Part shown: in pieces, positions 18,104-27,098 of the stretch
How the letters are laid out: the number at the start of each line of letters is the position of its first letter
Numbering within the stretch: position 1 is the first letter of the stretch
NCBI GenBank assembly: GCA_965249895.1
Contig: CBDFNC010000004.1
Coordinates: 372,001-436,000, forward strand
Direction: 5' to 3'
From: CBDFNC01 sp965249895
GTDB taxonomy: Bacteria > Pseudomonadota > Gammaproteobacteria > Enterobacterales > CBDFNC01
DNA: 64,000 bases
Program-made: the position numbers and the translations under genes
Notes under the pieces: generated by a model
The model's input: the letters and a program-made list of their open reading frames with translations, nothing else
What the model was told of the DNA's origin: nothing
The model's database searches: none

Positions 18104-19036
18104 ATGTCAACTCAGATTAAACCAGTTACCTTTATGCTGGCGTCAACATTTAACCTCTCTATCAGTGCCGTATTGGCTAAATTTCTCAGCGAATCAATAA
18201 GTTTAGAATTACTTAATTTTCTAAGGTTTATAATGCCCGCCATAGTAATGCTATGGCTAATGTCACTCACCAAGTGGGAGGCTCCGAGTAAACGGGAGCT
18301 GCCGCCATTATTGCTTCGCGCACTTTTTATCACTGTGACTCAATTGTGCTTTCTCTACGCAATATCTTTTCTCTCCTTGATTGAAGCTGTGGTGTTATTC
18401 AGTACAGGTCCTCTGTTTATTCCTTTGTTAGAAAAATTGATATTTGGCTCACCCGTAAAAGGAATAACCCTGGTTGCACTGGTACTTGCATTTTGCGGCG
18501 TATTGATACAGGGAGGATATATTCAGGGTGTTGACTGGCGACCTGAATTATTAATTGGACTCGGATCTGGGTTAGCCAATGCGCTAGCTCAGGTGTGTAT
18601 GTTCCGCGCCAGCAAGAGTCAGCTTTCTCCACTGGCTCTTAATACATGGTGTATGGTATTTGCAGCCGTAATAGCAGTGCCCATTTTTTTGATAACCACA
18701 AACAGTGGTGAAAACCAATTAGCGAATATATCGGATCAAACGTTGGTATTAGCCGGCTTATTTCTACTAACCGTTACGGTAATAAACACCCAGGTATTTC
18801 GCATCAAGGCCTATCGCCTGGTTGAATCAGGTGGCCGTCTTGCACCTCTTATTTTTACCAACTTGATATTTGCGTTCCTGTGGCAACAATTGTTCTTTGA
18901 ACAAGCCCTAGAAATTCACAAACTGGTAGGTATATCCATGATCACCGCAGCGATGTTGATCAATACCTTCGCTCCAAAATTGGCTATACGAAACTCGTTA
19001 AGTCTTGCAACTTGCGCAGCTGCCAGAAAGGATTGA
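18104..19036 (+). CDS. EamA/DMT-family transporter
   Basis: The 310-residue protein has ten predicted membrane segments in two EamA repeats (first repeat from FMLASTFNLSISAVLAKFL, with AISFLSLIEAVVLFSTGPLFIPLLEKL; second from LLIGLGSGLANALAQVCMF). It probably exports small metabolites or amino acids from the cytoplasm. A GGAG element precedes the ATG. Control by the divergent LysR gene is inference. Confidence 0.88.
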   Translation: MSTQIKPVTFMLASTFNLSISAVLAKFLSESISLELLNFLRFIMPAIVMLWLMSLTKWEAPSKRELPPLLLRALFITVTQLCFLYAISFLSLIEAVVLFSTGPLFIPLLEKLIFGSPVKGITLVALVLAFCGVLIQGGYIQGVDWRPELLIGLGSGLANALAQVCMFRASKSQLSPLALNTWCMVFAAVIAVPIFLITTNSGENQLANISDQTLVLAGLFLLTVTVINTQVFRIKAYRLVESGGRLAPLIFTNLIFAFLWQQLFFEQALEIHKLVGISMITAAMLINTFAPKLAIRNSLSLATCAAARKD

Positions 19037-19075
19037 ACTAGCCCTACCCATCTCCTAATAGATGGGTAGAACAGT

Positions 19076-21021
19076 TTATTTTTTCAACTCAAGGGGCCAG
19101 CTTAACTCAAACTTCGCACCGCCTAATACCGACTTGTCCAGGCTGACAGTGCCTTTATGCCAAAGCATAACCTGCTGTACGATAGCAAGGCCCAGTCCAT
19201 GGTGGTCACTGGTACGCTGCTCATTGTCCAGCTGAGCGAATGGTTCAAATACTTTCTCTGCCAGATCTTTCGCTATTCCGGGGCCGTCGTCTTCGACACA
19301 AAGAAGACACTGCCCTTCTACCTGCTTTAGGCTAACCAGGATCTTACTCTCGGCATATCGACTAGCATTACCTAACAAATTACCAATGGCTCGAGTCAAT
19401 GCCCTTTTGTCGACAAACAGCTCCCTCTCCCTCATGTTGTTATCCACAAAAAGATCAACCGTCTGTACCGTATCATCCTGGCTGTGCTGATCCACTTCGT
19501 GGGCAACTACGTCCGCTACACTACATAAACTAAAGTAGGTGATATCCACCGCTCTACTGTAACGGGAAAGCGCCAAAATCTGGTTAATTTGATGATCGAG
19601 GCAATCGATACTGGACTCTATGCTGCGTTTGTAACGCTGCTTATCTTCGCGCTCCACACCCCCAGCATCATACATCTCAAAGGCAAAGCGCAATCGCGAT
19701 AATGGGGTCCTGAGATCATGCGCAATAGCGTTGGTTAATTCTCGATTTTCATTTATCTGTCGTTCTATGCGGTTGGCCATGGTGTTAAATGAGTGACCGA
19801 TCCTGGATACCACTGAACTATTGCCGACCGAGACGCGCCTATCGAGGCGCCCGTCTCCAAATTCCGCCGCCGTATGATCCAGCTTCTTAAGGTCGCGCAA
19901 TAATGGAAATACCCATAATAATAAACCGAGGGATATAGCAATAAATATTGTCACCATGATACCTACTGTCGGAGCGAGCCGTGCATTAAAGAGATCAATA
20001 GGGCCAACCTTCAGCAATCGCTCTTCATCAGGCAAGCTGCCGTATAAAAAGATTTGCTTTGTTTGATCTTTATTCCAGGTAAAACCCTCGCTATACAAAT
20101 GCGTCCATTTCGATTCACTTAGAGAAACCTGCGCTTTATCGATAAAAGTCATTTCAAACCCAAACGCATGCTTGAGCTCCTCCAGCAATTTAGGCCGTTC
20201 ATCGAGCCCAAGGTTAGAAAACTCCTGGCTCGCTAAGTAGACTGCACCCTTAACACTTCTGACCACATTTTCATCCATCGTTTCCTTGAAACCGAGACTG
20301 ATAACCCAATCGCTGTTTTCCAGCCGCTTTATTAACGCCGGATCATCATTGTTGGCGTATACAAACTCACTCATTTCAAGCGACTGTGTAAGAGAGCCCA
20401 CTCTCTCTACCGCCTGCGCTAAGGTAAGTAGTTTCAGCGGATAGCCAAAATGGCTGGCTAGCTGTTCAACATCGGCCTGCCAAGTGTGGTTAACGACAGA
20501 TATTGATTGGCTCATTGAGCGCCACCCCAGATGGCAAAGCGTGAAAGCCATCGCCGTTGTTGAATCTAGCCGAGAGATTCAAGGGGATAAGTCTTATGAA
20601 CGGCGTTACTACATTACCAGCCACAAAGATAAATCAGCCGCCTTCATTGCTAATGCAATCCGCAGCCACTGGTGCGTGGAGAATAAGCTGCACTGGCAGC
20701 TAGACGTCAGCTTCAACGAAGACAGTAACCGACTGAGAAGCGGCTATGCTGCAGAAAATGTGGCCCTGATGAACAAAATAGCGTTAAACCTGTTGAAGAA
20801 CGAGCGCAGCGTTAAAGTGGGGGTCAAGAACAAACGATTGAAAGCTGGCTGGGACAACCAGTATTTTCGATTAAGGTAAAGGTCCCATGATAGTTTGCAA
20901 TAAGGTAGCTTTTTTCGAAATAATTCATGACGCTGAAAAGTGGGCTGAATGGCGTATTAACCACCAGCAGGTACACGGGTAGCAATACAAACAGCCAGAG
21001 TCGCAGAAACGCCTTAATCAT
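19076..21021 (-). pseudogene. RstB-like sensor histidine kinase split by a transposase fragment
   Basis: The gene starts at an ATG at 21021, 3 bases after the regulator stop. The N-terminus (MIKAFLRLWLFVLLPVYLLV then NYFEKSYLIANYHGTFTLIE) is a membrane anchor and sensor start. It breaks near 20870, where about 370 bases of foreign sequence follow, and resumes near 20510 with SISVVNHTWQADVEQLASHF in a different frame. The rest is complete: second membrane segment, HAMP, AIAHDLRTPLSRLRF with the phospho-His, N box IGNLLGNASRYA, DDGPGI and GLGLAIVQQV. The C-terminal 491-residue frame is open from 20551 and may make a soluble or truncated product. The operon partner is intact. Confidence 0.85.
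20497..20870 (+). mobile_element. Internal fragment of an ISAs1-family transposase inside the kinase gene
   Basis: The plus strand reads DIDWLIERHPRWQSVKAIAV, VESSREIQGDKSYERRYYIT, SHWCVENKLHWQLDVSFNED and NKRLKAGWDNQYF, all typical of the C-terminal half of ISAs1/H-repeat transposases (DDE family). Both the N-terminal half and the true C-terminus are absent, and no terminal inverted repeat was recognised, so only an internal piece is present. The exact ends are uncertain by about 15 bases each, because the sequence on either side is also readable as kinase. Confidence 0.8.
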
Positions 21022-21024
21022 GGA

Positions 21025-21780
21025 TTACTGCTCCGGCCTGCCAAGGTGGCACAACTGGTAGCCTTTACCTCGCACCGTCTTAATTAACACAGGCTGCTCC
21101 GGATCGTCAGCTAATTTTTTACGCAGCCTGGAAATACGTCTGTCGATAGAGCGGTCCATCCCGTCATAATCAAACCCTCGCAGGGTTTGAATAATCTTGT
21201 CTCTGGATACAACCTGACCGACAGATTCGGCCAGCAGCAGTAACAAATCAAATTCGGCGGTAGTCAGTTCAACCAACACGTCCGACATACTGACGCTGCG
21301 ATTCGCCAAGTTTATCTCCAAGTTGCCGATACTCAGTAGCGCTTGCGAAGATGAAATCTTGGTTAAACTACTCGGCTCTGCGGCTGCGTTTTTGTCTAAC
21401 CTTCGCAGCAACGCACGTATCCGGGTGAGCAGTAGCCTTGGCTGAACCGGTTTAATAATATAGTCATCCGCGCCAAGTTCCAGACCCAGCATTTGATCCA
21501 TATCTTCATCTAATGCCGTCAGCATCAAAATGGGCCCAGCGTATTTTGGGCGAACCTTTTTACATACGTCCATACCTGATTGGCCGGGTAGCATGATATC
21601 TAAAATTACCAGATCCGGCTGATGTGCAAGTATATGCTGAGCCGCGTCTAGGCCATTAGCAATGACAGTAACCGTGAAGTCGTTTTTACTCAGGTACTCC
21701 TGAACCAAACTCGCAAGTTCGGTATCGTCTTCGACCAATAAAAGGTCTCTTCCTTGAGTAGAAAATGAAAAGTTATCCAT
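21025..21780 (-). CDS. OmpR-family response regulator, RstA-like
   Basis: The 251-residue protein has a receiver domain (LLVEDDTELASL, Asp in LVILDIMLPGQSG, LMLTALDEDMDQ, Lys in DYIIKPVQP) and an OmpR winged helix (ELTTAEFDLLLLLAESVGQVVSRDKIIQ, RRISRLRKKL, VRGKGYQL). It lies directly before the split kinase and should be its partner. With the kinase broken it may be phosphorylated by another kinase or small donors. Its coding sequence is intact. Confidence 0.94.
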   Translation of the reverse strand: MDNFSFSTQGRDLLLVEDDTELASLVQEYLSKNDFTVTVIANGLDAAQHILAHQPDLVILDIMLPGQSGMDVCKKVRPKYAGPILMLTALDEDMDQMLGLELGADDYIIKPVQPRLLLTRIRALLRRLDKNAAAEPSSLTKISSSQALLSIGNLEINLANRSVSMSDVLVELTTAEFDLLLLLAESVGQVVSRDKIIQTLRGFDYDGMDRSIDRRISRLRKKLADDPEQPVLIKTVRGKGYQLCHLGRPEQ

Positions 21781-21984
21781 AAATTCAGTTTGATGATAAG
21801 CGCTGATTGCAAGTTGCAGACTATTGTAAAGGATCCACTCGCCAGATGCAGGGATACCCAGCTTGAAAATTGTGACAGTTTGTGACTAAAAAACACTATT
21901 GTGCGCAGAACAATAAACCAAGAAATTTGAAGCTTTTGTTAAACCCGATTCCGGGCAATTTACATTGACCCAGCGCCTTAGTAA

Positions 21985-22266
21985 GGGATATATATTGAGA
22001 ATGCGGCAGGTAAACGCTATATGGACTTCCATCAAGGTCCACTAATTGGGTGATGGCCACCCTTATGTCTTAGCTCGCGTGCAAGAGCGACTTATCAAAC
22101 TGCCATCGATTGTGCCCGCAAATTAACCGAGATTGCCGGAGGTAAGCTAAACCGGGAGCTGCTTGCGCCCGGTAGCACCTCTGTTATCGGCATGGCATTA
22201 AAACTCGCTCGTTGCGTTACCGGCAACCATAAGATAGTGGAATACCGGATCTCTGCAAGGTTTTAA
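21985..22266 (+). pseudogene. Remnant of a class-III aminotransferase
   Basis: Three frames together read a PLP-dependent class-III aminotransferase: YIENAAGKRYMDFHQGPLIG, then GHPYVLARVQERLIKLP after a shift, then TAIDCARKLTEIAGGKLNRE, LLAPGSTSVIGMALKLARCV and TGNHKIV. These correspond to the usual start of the cofactor domain. The remaining two thirds, including the catalytic Lys, are missing. Frames change near 22030 and 22080 and a stop sits at 22264. A possible C-terminal echo lies at 24685-24834. Confidence 0.65.
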
Positions 22267-22330
22267 AAATACAAAGGTACAACAGAAACAAGAGCGTAAG
22301 CAGGTTCAGGCGTTTAAAAAGGACAACAGT

Positions 22331-22462
22331 CCCTGTCTAGCCGGCATTGAAGGAAGTCACTTTCCTTCAAGCCTGACCCTGTAAATACATCGAACTCGTC
22401 GCTTAGCGTTTATCACGTTAAGCGAATTTAGATTAAGCAGACTTGGTAAATAAATATCACGT
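22331..22462 (+). repeat. 132-bp repeat, copy 1
   Basis: This block starts CCCTGTCTAGCCGGCATTG and ends near CACGT. It recurs in the same orientation at 31233-31364 with about nine in ten bases equal by eye. It has no coding potential. The MITE copy starts five bases after it. Confidence 0.75.
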
Positions 22463-22466
22463 GGTA

Positions 22467-22730
22467 TATACCCAAACTACTTGGAAATGCAGATTCAGAG
22501 CTCCGGCAGGATGTCAGAACAAGGCGCAGCGAGCAGGGAATGGCATTCCCTTTTCAAGCGCTGCAACGCAGTGCTGATTTTCTGGCTGAGCTCCCTTCGG
22601 GCAAGACGAGAAGCAACCCTCTTCGGCGTTATAAAACCTTGATGTAGAAGACTAGACCTTCGGCTTTATGCCTTGAACCCGGTCACTTCTCGACTTGCTA
22701 ATCCTCGCATTCCCAAGCAGCTTGGGTATA
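22467..22730. mobile_element. 264-bp MITE-like element, copy 1, overlapping the end of purK
   Basis: The element begins TATACCCAAACTACTTGG and ends with the inverse (CCAAGCAGCTTGGGTATA), so it has terminal inverted repeats of about 20 bases but no gene. A second copy of the same length occurs at 43425-43688 in the opposite orientation. Such elements are moved by transposases encoded elsewhere. The last 33 bases are read as the C-terminus and stop of purK. No clear target duplication is visible. Confidence 0.82.
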
Positions 22731-23864
22731 GGTGTTTAGGCTATCCAACGACACCTGAATACCCGCTTGGGTTTGTGCAGGTAAGAGAGGTGCAAGTTCA
22801 GACAAACGAGCGGCAAGCTCAGTGGGGGTATTAGCACTTAAGTTAATATGGCCCATTTTGCGGCCTTCGCGCTTTTCCTTGTCATACCAATGCATGGCAC
22901 AACCTGGTATAGCAAAAATTTGCTCACTTAAGTTGTCTTCACCCAGAATATTTACCATCAGGGTAGGATGCACCAATTCGGTTGAACCTAAAGGTAGGCC
23001 ACAAACCGCACGTATATGGTTTTCAAACTGGCAGGTATAAGCGCCCTGTTGAGTCCAGTGTCCTGAATTATGAACCCTAGGGGCTATCTCATTGACCAGT
23101 AAGGTATCGCCTTCCTGAAATAATTCAACAGCCAATATGCCTATGTAATCCAAACCTTCGGCGATAGCGGTAAACATTTTCTCGGCTTGTTTTTGCAGTG
23201 GGGAACTTTCACCTAAGGCGGTTGATACACTTAAAACACCGGCTTCATGATGATTTTCGGTCAGGGAATAAACTTGAATTTCTCCCGCCGCATTACGTGC
23301 ACCTATAACAGATACTTCGCGGTCAAAGGAAATAAACTGTTCGGCCACTATGCCCTGCAATTCATCTTGTTCAAGCACTTGCTCCATTTCTTGCCATATT
23401 TGATCCGCATCAGCTGGATCTTTTAAGCGCCATTGGCCTTTGCCGTCATAGCCGTCCTTTGCCGTTTTAAACACTAAAGGTAAACCAAGTTGGGTGATAG
23501 CCTGCCGAAATTCGGTCTGATTGGATACAACTTGATGTTTTGAACTGGCAACACCGACTTTATCCAGCAGCGCTTTTTCGATTCGGCGATCGCCCCCGGT
23601 TTGGATGGCAACTGCACCAGGTTTAAGTTTACCTGACTCACAGGCGAGTTTAAGCACATCCGCTGGAATATGCTCAAACTCGGCTGTAACTACATCCACC
23701 TGAGTTAAGGCTTGTTCATACGTTATGCCTAAGGCCTGGCGCGTAATCGGGTGTTGCACCTGACCTTGGCCTACATCATAAGCCATTATTTTGATATTCA
23801 GTGGCTCAGCCGCTAAGCAAGTCATGCGGGCTAGCTGACCAGCTCCTAGAACTAACACTTGCAT
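22698..23864 (-). CDS. purK: N5-carboxyaminoimidazole ribonucleotide synthase PurK
   Basis: The 388-residue ATP-grasp enzyme makes N5-CAIR from AIR, bicarbonate and ATP in purine synthesis. It opens with the nucleotide-binding loop MQVLVLGAGQLARM. It also shows TGGDRRIEKALLDKVGVASS, VFKTAKDGYDGKGQWR, FISFDREVSVIGARN and the active-site VNEIAPRVHNSGHWT. It lies 6 bases after purE, so the two are translated together. A GAGGAC element precedes the ATG. The last ten residues (YTQAAWECED) and the stop are encoded by a MITE-like element, so the natural C-terminus has been replaced or extended. The conserved core is unaffected. Confidence 0.96.
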   Translation of the reverse strand: MQVLVLGAGQLARMTCLAAEPLNIKIMAYDVGQGQVQHPITRQALGITYEQALTQVDVVTAEFEHIPADVLKLACESGKLKPGAVAIQTGGDRRIEKALLDKVGVASSKHQVVSNQTEFRQAITQLGLPLVFKTAKDGYDGKGQWRLKDPADADQIWQEMEQVLEQDELQGIVAEQFISFDREVSVIGARNAAGEIQVYSLTENHHEAGVLSVSTALGESSPLQKQAEKMFTAIAEGLDYIGILAVELFQEGDTLLVNEIAPRVHNSGHWTQQGAYTCQFENHIRAVCGLPLGSTELVHPTLMVNILGEDNLSEQIFAIPGCAMHWYDKEKREGRKMGHINLSANTPTELAARLSELAPLLPAQTQAGIQVSLDSLNTYTQAAWECED

Positions 23865-23870
23865 TTATAT

Positions 23871-24356
23871 TTAGTCCTCTGCTGGATTGGGATTAGCTAA
23901 CACTGTCTCGGTTTGCTTTTGGCGAAATGCATCGACTTTTTCCATTAATTTTTGGTCGTGTGTCGCCAAAATTTGTGTGGCGAGTAAACCTGCATTGGCT
24001 GCACCTGGATCACCAATGGCTAAGGTACCCACAGCAACACCTTTTGGCATTTGGCAGATAGAAAGTAATGAATCAACGCCGTTAAGGGCTTTTGATTTTA
24101 CCGGCACACCCAGTACAGGCAGGCTGGTGAATGCAGCAGCCATACCCGGTAAATGTGCCGCGCCGCCGGCACCGGCTATGATGACTTTAATGCCACGAGA
24201 ATGGGCCGTTTCGGCATACTCAGCGAGTAATTGAGGAGTTCGATGGGCGGAAACCACTTTAGTTTCATATTCAACCCCAAAACTCTCAAGCATTTGTGCT
24301 GCGTGCTGCATGGTTGGCCAGTCTGACTTTGACCCCATAATGATGCCTACTTTCAT
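23871..24356 (-). CDS. purE: N5-carboxyaminoimidazole ribonucleotide mutase PurE
   Basis: The 161-residue class I PurE converts N5-CAIR to CAIR. It has the N-terminal GIIMGSKSDWPTMQHAAQ loop, VSAHRTPQLLAEYA, the IIAGAGGAAHLPGMAAAFTSLPVLGVPV segment and VGTLAIGDPGAANAGL. Length and motifs are normal. A good AAGGAAG site precedes the ATG. It forms a two-gene unit with purK. About 1.15 kb of gene-poor sequence follows in the upstream direction. Confidence 0.97.
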   Translation of the reverse strand: MKVGIIMGSKSDWPTMQHAAQMLESFGVEYETKVVSAHRTPQLLAEYAETAHSRGIKVIIAGAGGAAHLPGMAAAFTSLPVLGVPVKSKALNGVDSLLSICQMPKGVAVGTLAIGDPGAANAGLLATQILATHDQKLMEKVDAFRQKQTETVLANPNPAED

Positions 24357-25511
24357 ATTACTTCCTTAATTTATTATTGGTACCTAAGTATGACCTCGTG
24401 TACCTGGTAAAGTTTACGTTGGCGCCAGCTTATACCAACTAAAATGTCTACCTATCACCTAAGCTACACACTAAGCAAATATTGCTTTGATTGCGGCTGT
24501 GAAAAACAGACTGAGCTGTTAACTAGGGCTTGGCAAGTGGGTAGAAAAAATAAAGGCGTATGGTACTTTTTCTAGGGCTAATTGCAATCTAAATCCCAAT
24601 AGATGCAAGCTAAAAACAGCTGAGTTATTTCCCGATAAAACCGGAGCTGGGGCAAAGCTATAAGGTTTCTCAAGAGAATGTGTTGCAATTGAGCCTGCGT
24701 CGATCGTAGATCGAGAAGAACTACTCCTGGTGCTCGATATCGTTGAACAAGCTATTCCAGAATTACCAAAAATTCAAAATCAAATCCGGCAGTCAACACG
24801 AAGGCGCAGTGTACTGTATCTCAGTGTTTTCTAGAGAGACAGGTATTAAAATCACCTTATAACTGATTAACAAAATTCCGGCCAGTTAACTCCCTTATTT
24901 TACCTACCCGCATCCGGTTAATTATATTGTCGCGATCATTTTTGTTACGTATAACAAACAATCAACAATCATTACAAAGACCTGCTTGTAACACGTTGTA
25001 ACATAATCTAAAGTAGCGCTTACCCTATGTTACGTGACATTTAAGTCAATAAGCTGTTTAATTTGTCAGCACCTTAGGAATTGCCCTTGGGTGTTAGGTT
25101 TACACAACCTATGCAGCACCTGGCTTGTATGGAACGGACCTCTGTCAAGCCAGTCCACCTAACCTGCTGCAGGAGTCTTCCAGGTGGACTTACGCTGTTA
25201 GCTATTCGAAGTTAAAAATTAATTTCACGGATGGGATTTAGTAGTTCCTTTCCTAAAATTCGATTTTAGGAGCCAGCATATGCCAATATTTTTATTCGCC
25301 CTTTTCCCTGCATTAGTTTGCCTTATGTTACCAGATACTTTTCGATTATTTCTACTGCAACTTTTGCCGTGACAATTCGCGCACCTTTGTAGAAATACAG
25401 TTTCAACCATACAGGCCGAAAGGTTTGATTCAAGGATAGAATCGAAAATACGGTGCTACTGCCTCGCTTGACGTACAGCCAGGCAGTGGTTGCTGCAACA
25501 CGGAAAATAAC
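24357..25511. other. Long gene-poor region before the orphan response regulator
   Basis: No intact gene is seen over 1155 bases. A short open stretch at 24685-24834 reads IEPASIVDREELLLVLDIVE and QAIPELP and may be the C-terminal remnant of a degraded enzyme. The part near 24947-25043 has a cluster of TGTAAC/GTTACA motifs and a 22-base block shared in inverted orientation with the region before the c-di-GMP gene. It probably holds regulatory sites. Confidence 0.45.
24987..25043. promoter_or_regulatory. Candidate regulatory sites before the orphan response regulator
   Basis: At 24987-25003 a paired TGTAACA-type motif (TGTAACACGTTGTAACA) occurs, followed at 25022-25043 by ACCCTATGTTACGTGACATT plus TA. 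Both recur, inverted, in front of the CBS-GGDEF-EAL gene. Shared operator sites are one reading; spread with a repeat is another. Confidence 0.45.
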
Positions 25512-26264
25512 ATGCAAAACACTTGTATACTAGTTGTCGACGACGACCAGGGGATCAGAGATGCACTTCAAGACTATTTAACCCCTTACGGGTTTGAAGT
25601 GTTAGTGGCAGAGGGGGCGAAGCAAGTTGAGAACATTATGGCACGGCAGCACGTTGACCTTATCATCTTGGACATTATGCTACCGGGAGAAGATGGCTTT
25701 TCCATATGCCGGCGTGTCAGGATCAACTCGACGACTTCCATTTTAATGTTGTCTGCCAAATCCGATGACATAAACCGTATTATCGGTCTGGAAATCGGCG
25801 CCGACGATTACATGGCTAAACCTTTTAATCCCAGAGAGCTGCTGGCCAGAATACGTTCCGTTTTGAGACGCTCCGAGCAAGAGAAACCAGCGCAATTAAA
25901 ACAATGTAAAACCAAGTCATTACAAGAGTTTTCCTTATTTGACCAATGGAAATTAGATCATACCAAGCGAGAGTTAATCTCTACTCTGGGTGACCGCTTG
26001 GTGTTGTCTGGGGCGGACTATGAACTGTTATCAATCTTTATTCATAACGCCACCCAGGTGCTAAGCAGAGAACGCCTATACGACATGATTAAAGGCCGAC
26101 AATCCACCCCCTATGACAGAAGTCTCGAAATCCATATATCCAGGTTACGGCAACGACTGGAAGTCGACTCAAAAGAGCCAAAACTGATTAAAACTATTCG
26201 CGGAGTGGGTTATATACTGACTTCCAAGGTAATACATACTACGGAAGACATCTGTTGCCAATAA
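25512..26264 (+). CDS. Orphan OmpR-family response regulator
   Basis: The 250-residue protein has a complete receiver (LVVDDDQGIRDAL, Asp in LIILDIMLPGEDG, LMLSAKSDD, Lys in DYMAKPFNP) and a winged-helix output domain (LSGADYELLSIFIHNATQVLSRERLYDM, EIHISRLRQRL, IRGVGYIL). No histidine kinase lies within 5 kb, so the partner is encoded elsewhere. The large AT-rich region before it has repeated motifs that could be sites for itself. A gene-free region follows, so any target is not adjacent. Confidence 0.92.
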   Translation: MQNTCILVVDDDQGIRDALQDYLTPYGFEVLVAEGAKQVENIMARQHVDLIILDIMLPGEDGFSICRRVRINSTTSILMLSAKSDDINRIIGLEIGADDYMAKPFNPRELLARIRSVLRRSEQEKPAQLKQCKTKSLQEFSLFDQWKLDHTKRELISTLGDRLVLSGADYELLSIFIHNATQVLSRERLYDMIKGRQSTPYDRSLEIHISRLRQRLEVDSKEPKLIKTIRGVGYILTSKVIHTTEDICCQ

Positions 26265-27049
26265 ATCGCAACTAAGAGCGTTAGATCGCGAAAATATCTA
26301 GCGAAAACTTGTGGATAGGACAAAATTATCGCTCCTATTCCGGTGATTACTACGTTTTTTCGTCCACTAGGCACACTTTGTTTTGTTTTGTTTTGTTTCG
26401 TCTCTTTAACCAGACAAAAAGCATGTTCGCCAGATTGTTACAGTTCAATGGGATAGTTGCTATTGCCTTGAGGTAGGCAAACGACTATGAGCCAGAGAAC
26501 ACCATGTTTTTAATCATTCTTGTATCCTTAGCCAGGTTTTCTAGAGAGTAAATACCGCTATAAAAACCCTAAAGATAGTGGGTTGCCAATACAGCATTGA
26601 CAATCTGGGCTGTGCTCGCCCGAAAAATAAGCAACATAAAACCCTCCTTCCTCGCGATTAATTATTTCCTACATAAGTAACCCCGGACTTGTCCAATAGA
26701 GAATTAAGTTGCGGCTGAGCGCGGCCTAACCTTGTTAGTTGTTCCTCTGCAAAAGTTAGCTACCGCTTTCTTACCTGCTATGGTCCGACATCTTGGTCCA
26801 CCGCGTACGAGGGAGTGACAGAATCAACATTTCAGGATGAACACTAAGAAGTAACATCGGCTACTAGCAATTTTTGGCAGGTGAAATTTAGTGCAAGAAT
26901 GACGAGTACCGAATAAGGTGAGGTATTTTTTAGTCCGAACCACTGTTTAAGTTTGCTGACGCCTAGTATGACAGTACGCATAGATAACAGAGATCAAATA
27001 CGCCCAATAGTATAGGTTGACTCTTCTATAACGAAGATTTGTTTTTTCT
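26265..27049. other. Gene-free region between the regulator and the GH9 gene
   Basis: No reading frame with credible coding features is seen in almost 800 bases. A short TTTTG repeat (four units near 26380-26397) is present. No known RNA element was recognised. Confidence 0.4.
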
Positions 27050-27054
27050 CAAAA

Positions 27055-27080
27055 AAAACCCCGGCGGGCACCGGGGTTTT
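27055..27080 (-). terminator. Strong intrinsic terminator after the GH9-CE4 gene
   Basis: Read on the minus strand, a perfect 10-base stem (AAAACCCCGG/CCGGGGTTTT) with a 6-base loop is followed by a T run. It starts 19 bases after the stop of the GH9-CE4 gene. The A run on the other side would let it also work for plus-strand transcripts. Confidence 0.9.
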
Positions 27081-27098
27081 ACACTGCTTATCTAACCA

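Noticed and set aside
20484..20879. Complete gene for a 131-residue transposase
   Set aside because: The frame starts in kinase sequence and lacks both halves needed for a working ISAs1 transposase, so it is listed as a fragment.
26380..26400. TTTTG tandem units as a possible phase-variation tract
   Set aside because: There is no gene next to it whose promoter or frame would be changed by copy number.
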